Positions 23,542 through 31,755 of a DNA stretch of 64,000 bases are shown here, piece by piece. The notes below the pieces were generated by a model, which was not told where the DNA came from, did not search any database, and saw nothing but the letters and a program-made list of their open reading frames with translations. A program made the position numbers and the translations under genes. Location: contig NZ_VOGY01000005.1 in the NCBI RefSeq assembly GCF_008033385.1, positions 186,001-250,000 of the forward strand, read 5' to 3'. Positions within the stretch are counted from its first letter, which is position 1. Each line of letters opens with the position of its first letter. This stretch comes from Algibacter pacificus (GTDB lineage: Bacteria; Bacteroidota; Bacteroidia; Flavobacteriales; Flavobacteriaceae).

Positions 23542-26181
23542 ATGGAACTAAAAAGCTACCAACAAAAAGTAATAGAAAATCTTGAAGAATATTTGGAATA
23601 TGTTCAAGAACATAAAAATGTTTCAACTGCATTCAATCAGTATTGGGAAGATAAAATTGGACCATATAATCCTTTAGATAATACAGGAATGCAACCTTAT
23701 AAAAATAACATTCCAAAATCAGCCCACGTTTGTATAAAAGTACCAACTGCTGGCGGAAAAACCTTTATTGCTGTAAATGCTTTGCATTCCATTTTTTCAG
23801 CCTACGACACAGGCAAAACAAAAGCAGTTATTTGGTTAGTTCCTTGGAGTAATTTATTACAACAAACCGTAAATGCTTTATCAAGTCCAGAACATCCATA
23901 TCGCCAAAAGTTAAATGCACTTTTCAATCACAAAGTTGAGATTTACCAAAAAGAAGATTTGCTACAAGGTTCAAATTTCAATCCAACAGTTGTAAAAGAA
24001 CAGTTGAGCATTTTTGTTTTAAGTTTTGCCAGTTTACGAGCAAAAAATAAGGAAGACAGAAAGGTTTACCAAGAAAACGGGCAATTAGAATCTTTTGTTC
24101 CTCAATATGCAAACAGAAAGCACCTTTTGGAAGATGTTGACGACACAGCTCTAATAAATGTAATAAGAAGTTTACATCCAGTTTTGGTAGTTGATGAAAG
24201 CCACAATGCAGAAAGTGATTTAAGCATAGAAATGCTCAAAAACTTAAACCCATCTTTTATTTTAGATTTAACAGCAACACCAAAAGACAATAGCAATATT
24301 GTGAGTTTAGTTCCTGCTATAGAATTAAAAAAGGAACATATGGTTAAACTTCCTGTTATCGTTTACAACAATCACGATAAGACAGAGGTTATAAATAATG
24401 CTTTGCATCTACAACGAAAATTGGAAATTCTCGCAAAAAAGGAAGAAGCTGATGGAGGAAAATACATTCGACCAATCGTTTTGTTTCAAGCACAACCTAA
24501 AACAAAAGACGACAACACTACTTTTGAAAAATTAAAAGAACAATTATTGGGTTTAGGCATTCCAGAAAATCAAATCAAAATAAAAACTGCCAATATTGAC
24601 GAACTTAAAAATATACCAGATTTACAAAGTAAAGATTGCGAAGTTCGTTATATCATAACAATTAACGCTTTAAAAGAAGGTTGGGATTGTCCATTTGCAT
24701 ACATTTTAGCGTCATTAGCTGATAAGTCAAGTGCAGTAGATGTTGAGCAAATTTTAGGTCGAGTATTACGCCAACCATACGTTCAAAGACATAAAGCGTT
24801 TCAATTAAACCTTTCATATGTACTTACAGCTTCGGTAAAATTCAATGAAACTTTACAAAGTATTGTTGAAGGTTTAAAAGCATCTGGATTTAGTGGAAAT
24901 GAACACAGAGTTTCGGATAAAATGACAGAAGAAGAAAAACAAACAGAGGTTGTAAATCCTGTTGAATCCTTTCTATTTCCAGAACAACAAAAAGAAACCG
25001 AAGAAGAAACGATTGATAAAAAGCGAATATCATTTGACCCAAATGCAAGTGAAGAAGAAATTGAAAATAATCCTTTCAATCAAGAAATGGAATCAATTTC
25101 TAAAGAAGAAAATAATGAATTAGAACAACAAATAAAGGAACAGGGAAAACAACCTGTTGACGAAAATATTTTTCAAGAAATGGGAGATAAAGTAAAACGT
25201 TATCGTGTAAAAGAAACAAATAAGGAAATTATTGATAAAATAGATTTTCCTCAATTTTTTCTAAAAGTAACAGCAAGCGACATCTTTGGAACAGACGAAG
25301 AATTATTAAACAGAGAATCTTTATTAAAGGATTTTAAACTTTCTGATGAAGATATTAAAATAGATTTTGACAAAATATCGTCCGATTTATACAAAGTAGA
25401 TTTAACAGAAACTGTAAAAGATAATTACACACCAGATTGGGTAAAAATTGAAGAAAGTCAAGTAAAAGACCCAATTGCAGAATACATTTTGGCAAAACCA
25501 AAAGATGCCCAAATAAGCGATATAACGCATCAAATAATGCAGATTATTGGAAATATGTATCCTATTCCAGACCAAGAAATAAAAGTTTATGTTGGTAGAA
25601 TATTAAACGGAATGAACGCAGAACAAATGCGTGATATTTTAGTTAGAAAATGGAGTTATACAGACAAAATAAAAGCTAAAATTAGACAACTTTCTGACAA
25701 TTACGCAGAAACCCGATTTATGGATTTGATTAAATCAAAGCGTATAACTGCAAAAGAAAACTGGAAATTAGGAAAGGAAATCGTTCCTGGAAAAGTTGGT
25801 TCTTCAATCGGTAATTCATTGTATGAAAAAGAAGGAACAATGAACAATTTTGAGGAAAAAGTGATAATGGAAATTGGAACTTCTTCAAATATTGAGTTTT
25901 GGCATAGAAATTTAGAAAGAGGAAAAGGATTTTACATTAACGGATTTAAAGCCAATCATTATCCTGACTTTATTTTGAGAACTAAATCTGGAAAAACAAT
26001 TTTGATAGAAACGAAAGGAGACCATTTGGATGGTTCTGATAGCGAAGGAAAATGCAGACTCGGAAACGAATGGGAAAGACAAGCTGGACACGACTTTGCT
26101 TATTTTATGGTTTTTGACAAGAATGATGTTAAGGGAGCATTTACGTTGGACAAGGCGAAGGAATTAATAAGCGGAATGTAA
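23542..26181 (+). CDS. res: Type III restriction enzyme (Res), helicase-nuclease
   Basis: 879 residues. SF2 helicase motifs: Walker A PTAGGKTF (about 69-76), DESH box LVVDESHNAE (about 214-223), LTATP, and motif VI QILGRVLRQP (about 402-411). The C terminus carries a PD-(D/E)xK nuclease: YPDFILRTKSGKTILIETKG, with Asp about 807 and ETK about 823. Both halves look complete, so the enzyme should be active. It acts with the preceding Mod, translocating or sliding between sites and cleaving unmethylated DNA. An AlbA_2-type gene starts 4 bp downstream. Confidence 0.92.
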   Translation: MELKSYQQKVIENLEEYLEYVQEHKNVSTAFNQYWEDKIGPYNPLDNTGMQPYKNNIPKSAHVCIKVPTAGGKTFIAVNALHSIFSAYDTGKTKAVIWLVPWSNLLQQTVNALSSPEHPYRQKLNALFNHKVEIYQKEDLLQGSNFNPTVVKEQLSIFVLSFASLRAKNKEDRKVYQENGQLESFVPQYANRKHLLEDVDDTALINVIRSLHPVLVVDESHNAESDLSIEMLKNLNPSFILDLTATPKDNSNIVSLVPAIELKKEHMVKLPVIVYNNHDKTEVINNALHLQRKLEILAKKEEADGGKYIRPIVLFQAQPKTKDDNTTFEKLKEQLLGLGIPENQIKIKTANIDELKNIPDLQSKDCEVRYIITINALKEGWDCPFAYILASLADKSSAVDVEQILGRVLRQPYVQRHKAFQLNLSYVLTASVKFNETLQSIVEGLKASGFSGNEHRVSDKMTEEEKQTEVVNPVESFLFPEQQKETEEETIDKKRISFDPNASEEEIENNPFNQEMESISKEENNELEQQIKEQGKQPVDENIFQEMGDKVKRYRVKETNKEIIDKIDFPQFFLKVTASDIFGTDEELLNRESLLKDFKLSDEDIKIDFDKISSDLYKVDLTETVKDNYTPDWVKIEESQVKDPIAEYILAKPKDAQISDITHQIMQIIGNMYPIPDQEIKVYVGRILNGMNAEQMRDILVRKWSYTDKIKAKIRQLSDNYAETRFMDLIKSKRITAKENWKLGKEIVPGKVGSSIGNSLYEKEGTMNNFEEKVIMEIGTSSNIEFWHRNLERGKGFYINGFKANHYPDFILRTKSGKTILIETKGDHLDGSDSEGKCRLGNEWERQAGHDFAYFMVFDKNDVKGAFTLDKAKELISGM

Positions 26182-26185
26182 AAAA

Positions 26186-27556
26186 ATGACCGAAACAAAC
26201 CGCATAGAATACAAACGAGAATTGTCCGATGGACTCGAAAAAGAGGTCATTGCTTTCTTGAACTATCGTGAAGGTGGCATTATTCATATTGGCATCGATA
26301 AGGATGGAAATACTTACGGATTGGCAGATGCAGATGGCGACCAGCTGAAGATTAAGGATAGATTAAAGAACAATATTCGACCTTCCGCACTTGGTTTGTT
26401 TGATATTGTTAGTGAAGAACGAGATGGAAAAAACATCCTAAAAATCATTTTGGCGAGTGGTCCAGAAAAACCATATCATCTTAAAAAATATGGGATGAGC
26501 GAAAAGGGTTGTTTTATTCGTTTGGGTTCAGCAGCTGAACCGATGCCACAAAAAATGATTGACGAGCTCTTTGCCAAGCGTACTAGAAATTCCATAAGCA
26601 AGATTAAAGCTGGTCGGCAGGATTTAAGCTTTAGCCAGTTGAAAATCTACTACGAAGAATCTGGGTACACCCTTGGTAAAGCTTTTGCAAAGAACTTGGA
26701 ACTACTTACGGAAGATGGTGCTTTTAATTATGCCGGCTATCTTTTGGCAGACAAAAATAACACTTCAATTAAAGTCGCCAAATATTCAGGCATAACCAGA
26801 ACAGACTTAATAGAAAGCAACGAATATGGTCACGAATGTTTAGTTAAGGCTACTAAACAAGTGATAGATAAAATTGCGGTCGAGAACAGAACAACCACAA
26901 AAATCACATCAAAAGAAAGACAACAAGCCAACCTTTGGCATCCCATCGCCTTGCGAGAAGCCATCATTAATGCGTTTGTGCATAATGACTATACCAATGA
27001 GATTACCCCAAAGTTTGAGATTTTTACCGATAGAATCGAAATCACATCAGCTGGTGGTCTTCCGGAAGGATTGAGCAAGCAAGAATTTTTTGAAGGCTTT
27101 TCAGTTCCACGAAATAAGGAACTGATGCGAATTTTTAAAGATTTAGAACTGGTTGAACAATTAGGTTCTGGCATTCCTCGTATTTTAGAACACTATGGAA
27201 AAGAGAGTTTTAGTTTTTCCGATAACTTTCTTAGAATGACTTTTATTGCTAAAGAAGTTGCTGATGAATCCACTATTAGAGAAGATGATAAAGAAGTTGG
27301 TCAAAAAGGTGGTGTAACAGGTGGTGCAATGGGTGGTGTAACAGGTGGTGCAATAGATGCTATAGACGCACTTACTAAAAGACAAAAAGAAGTACTTAAA
27401 CTTATTGCAACCAATACTACTATTACTTATACTGAAATAGCTGAAACTTTAGGCATCAATGAATCCCCTGTGGGCAAACATATAAATGCGCTCAAAACCA
27501 AAGGGTTTATAAAACGCCACGGTGGCACACAAGGCTATTGGGAAATTAATCTCTAA
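26186..27556 (+). CDS. AlbA_2 (Schlafen-like) and GHKL ATPase-like protein with C-terminal wHTH
   Basis: 456 residues in three parts. The N-terminal AlbA_2/Schlafen-like domain (about 1-130) opens with TNRIEYKRELSDGLEKEVIA and has FLNYREGGIIHIGIDKDGN. The middle (about 230-360) resembles HATPase_c_4, with LREAIINAFVHNDYT and EQLGSGIPRIL. After a Gly-rich linker (GGVTGGAMGGVTGGA) the C-terminal winged helix is TYTEIAETLGINESPVGKHI. Such proteins are often called transcriptional regulators or RNA-binding proteins and occur in many defence islands. It lies 4 bp after res and may be the fifth gene of that operon; alternatively it is an independent regulator. Confidence 0.8.
   Translation: MTETNRIEYKRELSDGLEKEVIAFLNYREGGIIHIGIDKDGNTYGLADADGDQLKIKDRLKNNIRPSALGLFDIVSEERDGKNILKIILASGPEKPYHLKKYGMSEKGCFIRLGSAAEPMPQKMIDELFAKRTRNSISKIKAGRQDLSFSQLKIYYEESGYTLGKAFAKNLELLTEDGAFNYAGYLLADKNNTSIKVAKYSGITRTDLIESNEYGHECLVKATKQVIDKIAVENRTTTKITSKERQQANLWHPIALREAIINAFVHNDYTNEITPKFEIFTDRIEITSAGGLPEGLSKQEFFEGFSVPRNKELMRIFKDLELVEQLGSGIPRILEHYGKESFSFSDNFLRMTFIAKEVADESTIREDDKEVGQKGGVTGGAMGGVTGGAIDAIDALTKRQKEVLKLIATNTTITYTEIAETLGINESPVGKHINALKTKGFIKRHGGTQGYWEINL
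27308..27355 (+). repeat. Two 24-bp tandem repeats encoding a Gly-rich linker
   Basis: Two consecutive 24-bp units (27308-27331 and 27332-27355), identical except for the last base, encode GGVTGGAM and GGVTGGAI. Unit length is a multiple of three, so copy changes would lengthen or shorten the linker without a frameshift. Confidence 0.8.
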
Positions 27557-27576
27557 AAAAATCAGTAAGTATCCTT

Positions 27577-27942
27577 TTAAAAAGGCGATTTATCTTTTGA
27601 ACCTCTGGCATCTGCCAGCCACTTACCATTTTGTTTAACTAGTTTAAAAAGTCCTGGTGCCTTATCGTAGGCGGTGGTATATTTTACCCAAGCCACATTT
27701 CCCATAATCGTATCCCGCAAAACGGAAAAGTTGGAATCATCCTTTACCGTAACGTTGAACATATTTATAGTATTTATATAGTTGGAATATGCCTGTGGTG
27801 TCGAGTTGGCTTTCAAAGCTTTCTCATCCTTTTCATAAAAGCTTTCGATAACAATTTTAGCTGTGGCACTTGGTCCTGAAATCTTAGTTTCGGCACAAGA
27901 AAGGAACAGCAATACGAGTAAGCAAATAACGATTTTTTTCAT
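27577..27942 (-). CDS. DUF4878-like lipoprotein at the end of the tra operon
   Basis: 121 residues with a lipoprotein signal (LLFLSC, Cys16) and one small domain with the pattern TAKIVIESFYEKDEKAL and LFKLVKQNGKWLAD, as in DUF4878/NTF2-like lipoproteins. It starts 7 bp after the traN stop, so it is probably the last gene of the mating-pore operon. Its role in transfer is unknown; surface or entry exclusion is one possibility for a lipoprotein in this place. Confidence 0.7.
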   Translation of the reverse strand: MKKIVICLLVLLFLSCAETKISGPSATAKIVIESFYEKDEKALKANSTPQAYSNYINTINMFNVTVKDDSNFSVLRDTIMGNVAWVKYTTAYDKAPGLFKLVKQNGKWLADARGSKDKSPF

Positions 27943-27949
27943 AATATTA

Positions 27950-28780
27950 TTAATTTGGGTTATTGATATATTTATGTGATATTTTCAGTTCAATATTTCG
28001 TTCGCCAGCTTTCTCGTTCAGTTCTAAAATTACTCTTCGGTCATTGGATAATGAAAATTTTGGCATGACATAAATAAATCTTACCGTTTCATTTACCGCG
28101 ATTTTAGAAGGCAGATGATGTTTAAAAATAGGTTCTTGATACAACCGTTGTAAAGATTTCTTTTTTCCTTTTTGTCGAGTTTCGATGGAAAGATTCAAGA
28201 AATTCAAATCGTAATCCAAAGTAGAATTATTCCTAATTTGAATAACGAAATAGAGCTCTTCTTTATCAAAAACGATATTCTCAAGTCTTAAAATGACACC
28301 ATCATTTCGCCTTGTAAATCTTCCAAGGTATTGTCTTCTGTCAAGAAGATAAGAGCAGAATTTTTGATAATAATACGTGTCATTATCAATACTTTTTTCA
28401 GAAGTTTCAGTCTGAATAGAGTCTGCCAATTTTGGCTTTTCATTCCCAATACTGTTAGATAATGGGACAAAATAATTGAGTTTTGAAAGCTGCGCTTTAT
28501 ACCTTACAATATACGAAAAAATTGAGCCATTTCTATTGATTACCAGCAGATTACTTTCTTTTCCTGGTTGGGCTTGCAGTAATCCGAAATATTGCTCTTT
28601 TTCACGATTGTAAGTGAATACAAAATTTTCTGAGCCAGTAATGCCTTGTCGTATAGGCTCTGGAAAAAAGAGTGCGACATTTTTGCTGTCGTTAGCATAA
28701 ATAGTATCAAGGATTTCTGTTGTTTGTGCTTCCAAAAAAGTGGAAATCAACACAATTAATGTAAATAGTATCTGTTTCAT
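27950..28780 (-). CDS. traN: Conjugative transposon protein TraN
   Basis: 276 residues with a signal peptide (about 1-18, ending LEAQ). The body has beta-rich blocks typical of TraN/DUF4138 of Bacteroidetes elements (NDSKNVALFFPEPI, FGLLQAQPGKESNLLVINRN). It is thought to be the outer, VirB9-like part of the mating channel. Its start overlaps the end of traM by 4 bases, showing translational coupling. Confidence 0.82.
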   Translation of the reverse strand: MKQILFTLIVLISTFLEAQTTEILDTIYANDSKNVALFFPEPIRQGITGSENFVFTYNREKEQYFGLLQAQPGKESNLLVINRNGSIFSYIVRYKAQLSKLNYFVPLSNSIGNEKPKLADSIQTETSEKSIDNDTYYYQKFCSYLLDRRQYLGRFTRRNDGVILRLENIVFDKEELYFVIQIRNNSTLDYDLNFLNLSIETRQKGKKKSLQRLYQEPIFKHHLPSKIAVNETVRFIYVMPKFSLSNDRRVILELNEKAGERNIELKISHKYINNPN

Positions 28781-29709
28781 AATTTAGGTTTTAAAATAAG
28801 TTTATAATTGTTCAGCACAGTAACCTTTACATTTCGGTTACTACGTCTTAATACTTTTGTAATGCCACCAACTTGCGGAACAGTTGGTATATTGATATCG
28901 CCTATTACGTCGTCCAAAACCTCGCTTGTAGCTTCAGCTCGAAAATTGTTTTCTACATAAATGCCTTCACTACCATCCTGTAAATCGAAAGCTTTAAGCT
29001 TTGTTGGATGATGCCTAATGTTTTCTATGGAAATTAAAGCACGATTAGGTTGAAAACTAATAAAACCAAAAACAGGTGTGTTCTTTTGCATCAGTTTACC
29101 ATTGATAGTTGCAGCTTTAGTAAGTCGCATTCTCAACCTGGTATTCGCTTTTACAACTTGGTCGCCATCAACAACCACATAAATGGTGGCATCTGTATTT
29201 CCAATAATTGCAAGCTCGTTGGGTTTTGGCGCAGCAGCAAAAAACAGTTGATGTTCAAGGCCCAATTCCTTAGCTTGGATTTTAAGTTCTCTTAGTATTT
29301 CTGTAGAATCAATTTCTACAGGTTGTTTCTTTTCGACTTTCTTTTGACCGAAGTTTGCATATCTCTCTTCTGAATATTGAATCTTACCAGCATCGTAAAT
29401 ACTATCGACAATGCGTTTCTTTTCACGTTCTGGTAGATCAGGATCGTAATAACCCATAGAATCGATTAATTTTTCATCATATATACTAGGTGCATTATTT
29501 TCACGTACTTCTTTCAGATCATTAAGAGCATCCAATTTAGAATCATACTCTTTTTGATTTTCTTCCAAATCTGGTATCAAGGTCTGTTCAAGATTGTCGT
29601 TTTCATTGTCATCATCGCCCATTACCATCACGGAATAGGAAATAAGGAATATGAAAACAATAGCTAAAACTGCTATAAAAACTATTTTATTCTTTTCTAT
29701 TTTCATCAC
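28777..29709 (-). CDS. traM: Conjugative transposon protein TraM
   Basis: 310 residues: a short cytoplasmic start, one membrane helix (about 9-30), an acidic coiled segment (about 33-110), and a C-terminal beta domain with AAAPKPNELAIIGNTDATIY and VKANTRLRMRLTKAATINGK. This is the layout of Bacteroidetes TraM, a VirB10-like component spanning the envelope. It overlaps the end of traK by 23 bases; the second Met is an equally possible start. Confidence 0.85.
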   Translation of the reverse strand: MMKIEKNKIVFIAVLAIVFIFLISYSVMVMGDDDNENDNLEQTLIPDLEENQKEYDSKLDALNDLKEVRENNAPSIYDEKLIDSMGYYDPDLPEREKKRIVDSIYDAGKIQYSEERYANFGQKKVEKKQPVEIDSTEILRELKIQAKELGLEHQLFFAAAPKPNELAIIGNTDATIYVVVDGDQVVKANTRLRMRLTKAATINGKLMQKNTPVFGFISFQPNRALISIENIRHHPTKLKAFDLQDGSEGIYVENNFRAEATSEVLDDVIGDINIPTVPQVGGITKVLRRSNRNVKVTVLNNYKLILKPKL

Positions 29710-30310
29710 TAAGTTTTTTTAAGGTGTTTTCGAAATAATTTGTAATTAAAAGTCCGTGTGGATTGTTAGGAAAATTTCTGTCAACTATAATTAGGTTTCC
29801 GGTGGAAACTAATTCATAAGTATCGATTATTGTTCCTCTATTGATTTCAAAAATGGTTGTAGCGGTAAAACTATATACACCATTATTGTCGTTTATTTTT
29901 GAATCGATGCTGAGTACTTTTTGAACTAAGGAAAATTGCAATAATCGATTATAAACACCATCTGCTTTTTTCTGGCGATAAAGATTATCCACAGAGCTAT
30001 TACCCAACCAAAGTGCCTTTTTCAAATTCTTCTCATAGTTGCTTGCATCGATGTTGTAGAAATAGGTGTGAAACAATTCTAAATGCGCCAAAGCTTCAAC
30101 TCTAAAATTTTCCTTTTGGCTCACTAGCTTTAATGGAATAATGCTACCATCTGTATTAATGGCAAATGCACTATTCATTGCATTTTTGTTAGTAGTAAAT
30201 GCCATCCAAACTGAAAAAATGCTAGATAACAATGCGCAAATGACAACTGCCAAAACAATAAATCGATTGAGTTTTAAAACGTTGTAGATATTTTTATATG
30301 GTGTTTTCAT
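29687..30310 (-). CDS. traK: Conjugative transposon protein TraK
   Basis: 207 residues, with a short cytoplasmic N terminus (MKTPYKNIYNVLKLNRFIVL), one membrane helix (about 18-37) and a periplasmic domain including the HLELFHTYFYNID block. TraK is the VirB8-like assembly factor of the Bacteroidetes mating apparatus. It follows traJ by 14 bp. Confidence 0.88.
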   Translation of the reverse strand: MKTPYKNIYNVLKLNRFIVLAVVICALLSSIFSVWMAFTTNKNAMNSAFAINTDGSIIPLKLVSQKENFRVEALAHLELFHTYFYNIDASNYEKNLKKALWLGNSSVDNLYRQKKADGVYNRLLQFSLVQKVLSIDSKINDNNGVYSFTATTIFEINRGTIIDTYELVSTGNLIIVDRNFPNNPHGLLITNYFENTLKKLSDENRKE

Positions 30311-30324
30311 ATTTTTAATCTGAC

Positions 30325-31167
30325 TTAGGCAGTAAATAATCTGAGTGTAAAAGATGTGGCTCGTTTATAAAGCTTGAATTTTAGAAACACGATAAATGCA
30401 ACAGAACCTAATTGAACAACAGGAGCGAAAAAGCCTTGACCTGTATCGGTCCCAAATAGGTTGACCCAAAAATTGGTATTGATTTCTGTATAAATTGCGT
30501 TCACAAATACATTGACGAGAAAGAAAGCTGGCACGAGCATATACACGGCTGCATACAGCTTGAAAAATGTATAAGCAAGAGAACGAAACTTTTCAAAAAC
30601 CGCCAAACTAATGACCAATGGGAAGAATGCTTGCATTATTCCTAAAAGAAAAAAACGTTCTGCTAAGAATAGTGGATAGATAAACAAATCCAATATCCAT
30701 AGTATCGTACTCAGGATAAACGCCAATATCTTGAAACCATATAATGGCGTTACCAATGCTTCATACAAAAGCGTCATTGCTGAACTTGCGGCATCAAAAA
30801 GACTTACATCTTCCTCTAAAGGTATGTCTTGCATTTGCAATGGTAATAGCGCAGGTGCAGTCCCTCGATATTGTCCTTCAATGGCTACTAAAATACCATC
30901 GAAAAACCCTAACACCTGCGTTGAAAAAATAACCAAAAGCACAACCGCAAAATTCTTTGCAAGTTCCCCAGGACTCAATCCCCAAGAATAACCATCCTTA
31001 TCTGCAATACCTTCGTTATATTTCTTCAGTATATTAACCAGAAAGAACAGAACAGCAAGTGTTTTCATTCCTGCTATGGTGTATTGCGAGAAACTACTGT
31101 TCTGTATCGTCTGGAACACCGTATCGATATACTCTAGCCCAATCCCTAAAAAGATGGTTGCGGTCAT
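30325..31167 (-). CDS. traJ: Conjugative transposon protein TraJ
   Basis: 280 residues, highly hydrophobic with about six membrane segments (for example ILAFILSTILWILDLFIYPLF and LYAAVYMLVPAFFLVNVFVN in part). TraJ corresponds to VirB6, the polytopic inner-membrane part of the channel. It lies 2 bp from traI and 14 bp from traK in one operon. Confidence 0.85.
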   Translation of the reverse strand: MTATIFLGIGLEYIDTVFQTIQNSSFSQYTIAGMKTLAVLFFLVNILKKYNEGIADKDGYSWGLSPGELAKNFAVVLLVIFSTQVLGFFDGILVAIEGQYRGTAPALLPLQMQDIPLEEDVSLFDAASSAMTLLYEALVTPLYGFKILAFILSTILWILDLFIYPLFLAERFFLLGIMQAFFPLVISLAVFEKFRSLAYTFFKLYAAVYMLVPAFFLVNVFVNAIYTEINTNFWVNLFGTDTGQGFFAPVVQLGSVAFIVFLKFKLYKRATSFTLRLFTA

Positions 31168-31169
31168 TT

Positions 31170-31751
31170 CTAATAATTTGTTTCGCGATTATTGACTTTA
31201 TCCTGCATTTTTCTGAAGGAAATAATATCCTTGTAGCGTTTCGTTTTTGTCTTGATATTGGAAACCATTTCCTTTGATTCCAATTCTTTTTCTTTTAGGA
31301 TTTCTGCACGTTCGGCATCACTCATTTTTAGATTATCGCTGGATAAGATTTCACTCATAAATTCAACGGTGTCCAATGAGTTTTGGACTATGGTATCGAA
31401 TGATTCTACAACCTTAGTAACTTCATCTGGTTTTATATAAGGCGAGTTCAAAATGTCTTGCAAATCATTTTGCATAACATTGATAAGACGCTGATTGTTT
31501 TGTGCAATTTCTTCAACCGCTCTAAGTTGTTGCACCACACTCGAAACTTTCTCTATCGCTTCTTTTGCATCCTTTAAAAATTTCACAGACTTAATCATTT
31601 GCGCTGTCTGTTTACCTGATTCTACAAGTTGTTTTACCAAACTGATAAAATTGGTGTTGTCATAAGTTGGCATTCCTTGGCTTGTTGCCTTTGATGGAAT
31701 TAATAGCATTAATGCTACTGCCATTACTAAAATTCTGATTTTGTTTTTCAT
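31170..31751 (-). CDS. traI: Conjugative transfer protein TraI (DUF4141)
   Basis: 193 residues with a signal peptide ending KATSQ at about 25, then an all-helical coiled-coil body (KQLVESGKQTAQMIKSVKFL and onward). This fits DUF4141/TraI proteins of Bacteroidetes elements, periplasmic and likely VirB5-like. The name traI here is the Bacteroides one and does not mean a relaxase. It follows traG by 4 bp. Confidence 0.8.
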   Translation of the reverse strand: MKNKIRILVMAVALMLLIPSKATSQGMPTYDNTNFISLVKQLVESGKQTAQMIKSVKFLKDAKEAIEKVSSVVQQLRAVEEIAQNNQRLINVMQNDLQDILNSPYIKPDEVTKVVESFDTIVQNSLDTVEFMSEILSSDNLKMSDAERAEILKEKELESKEMVSNIKTKTKRYKDIISFRKMQDKVNNRETNY

Positions 31752-31755
31752 AATA

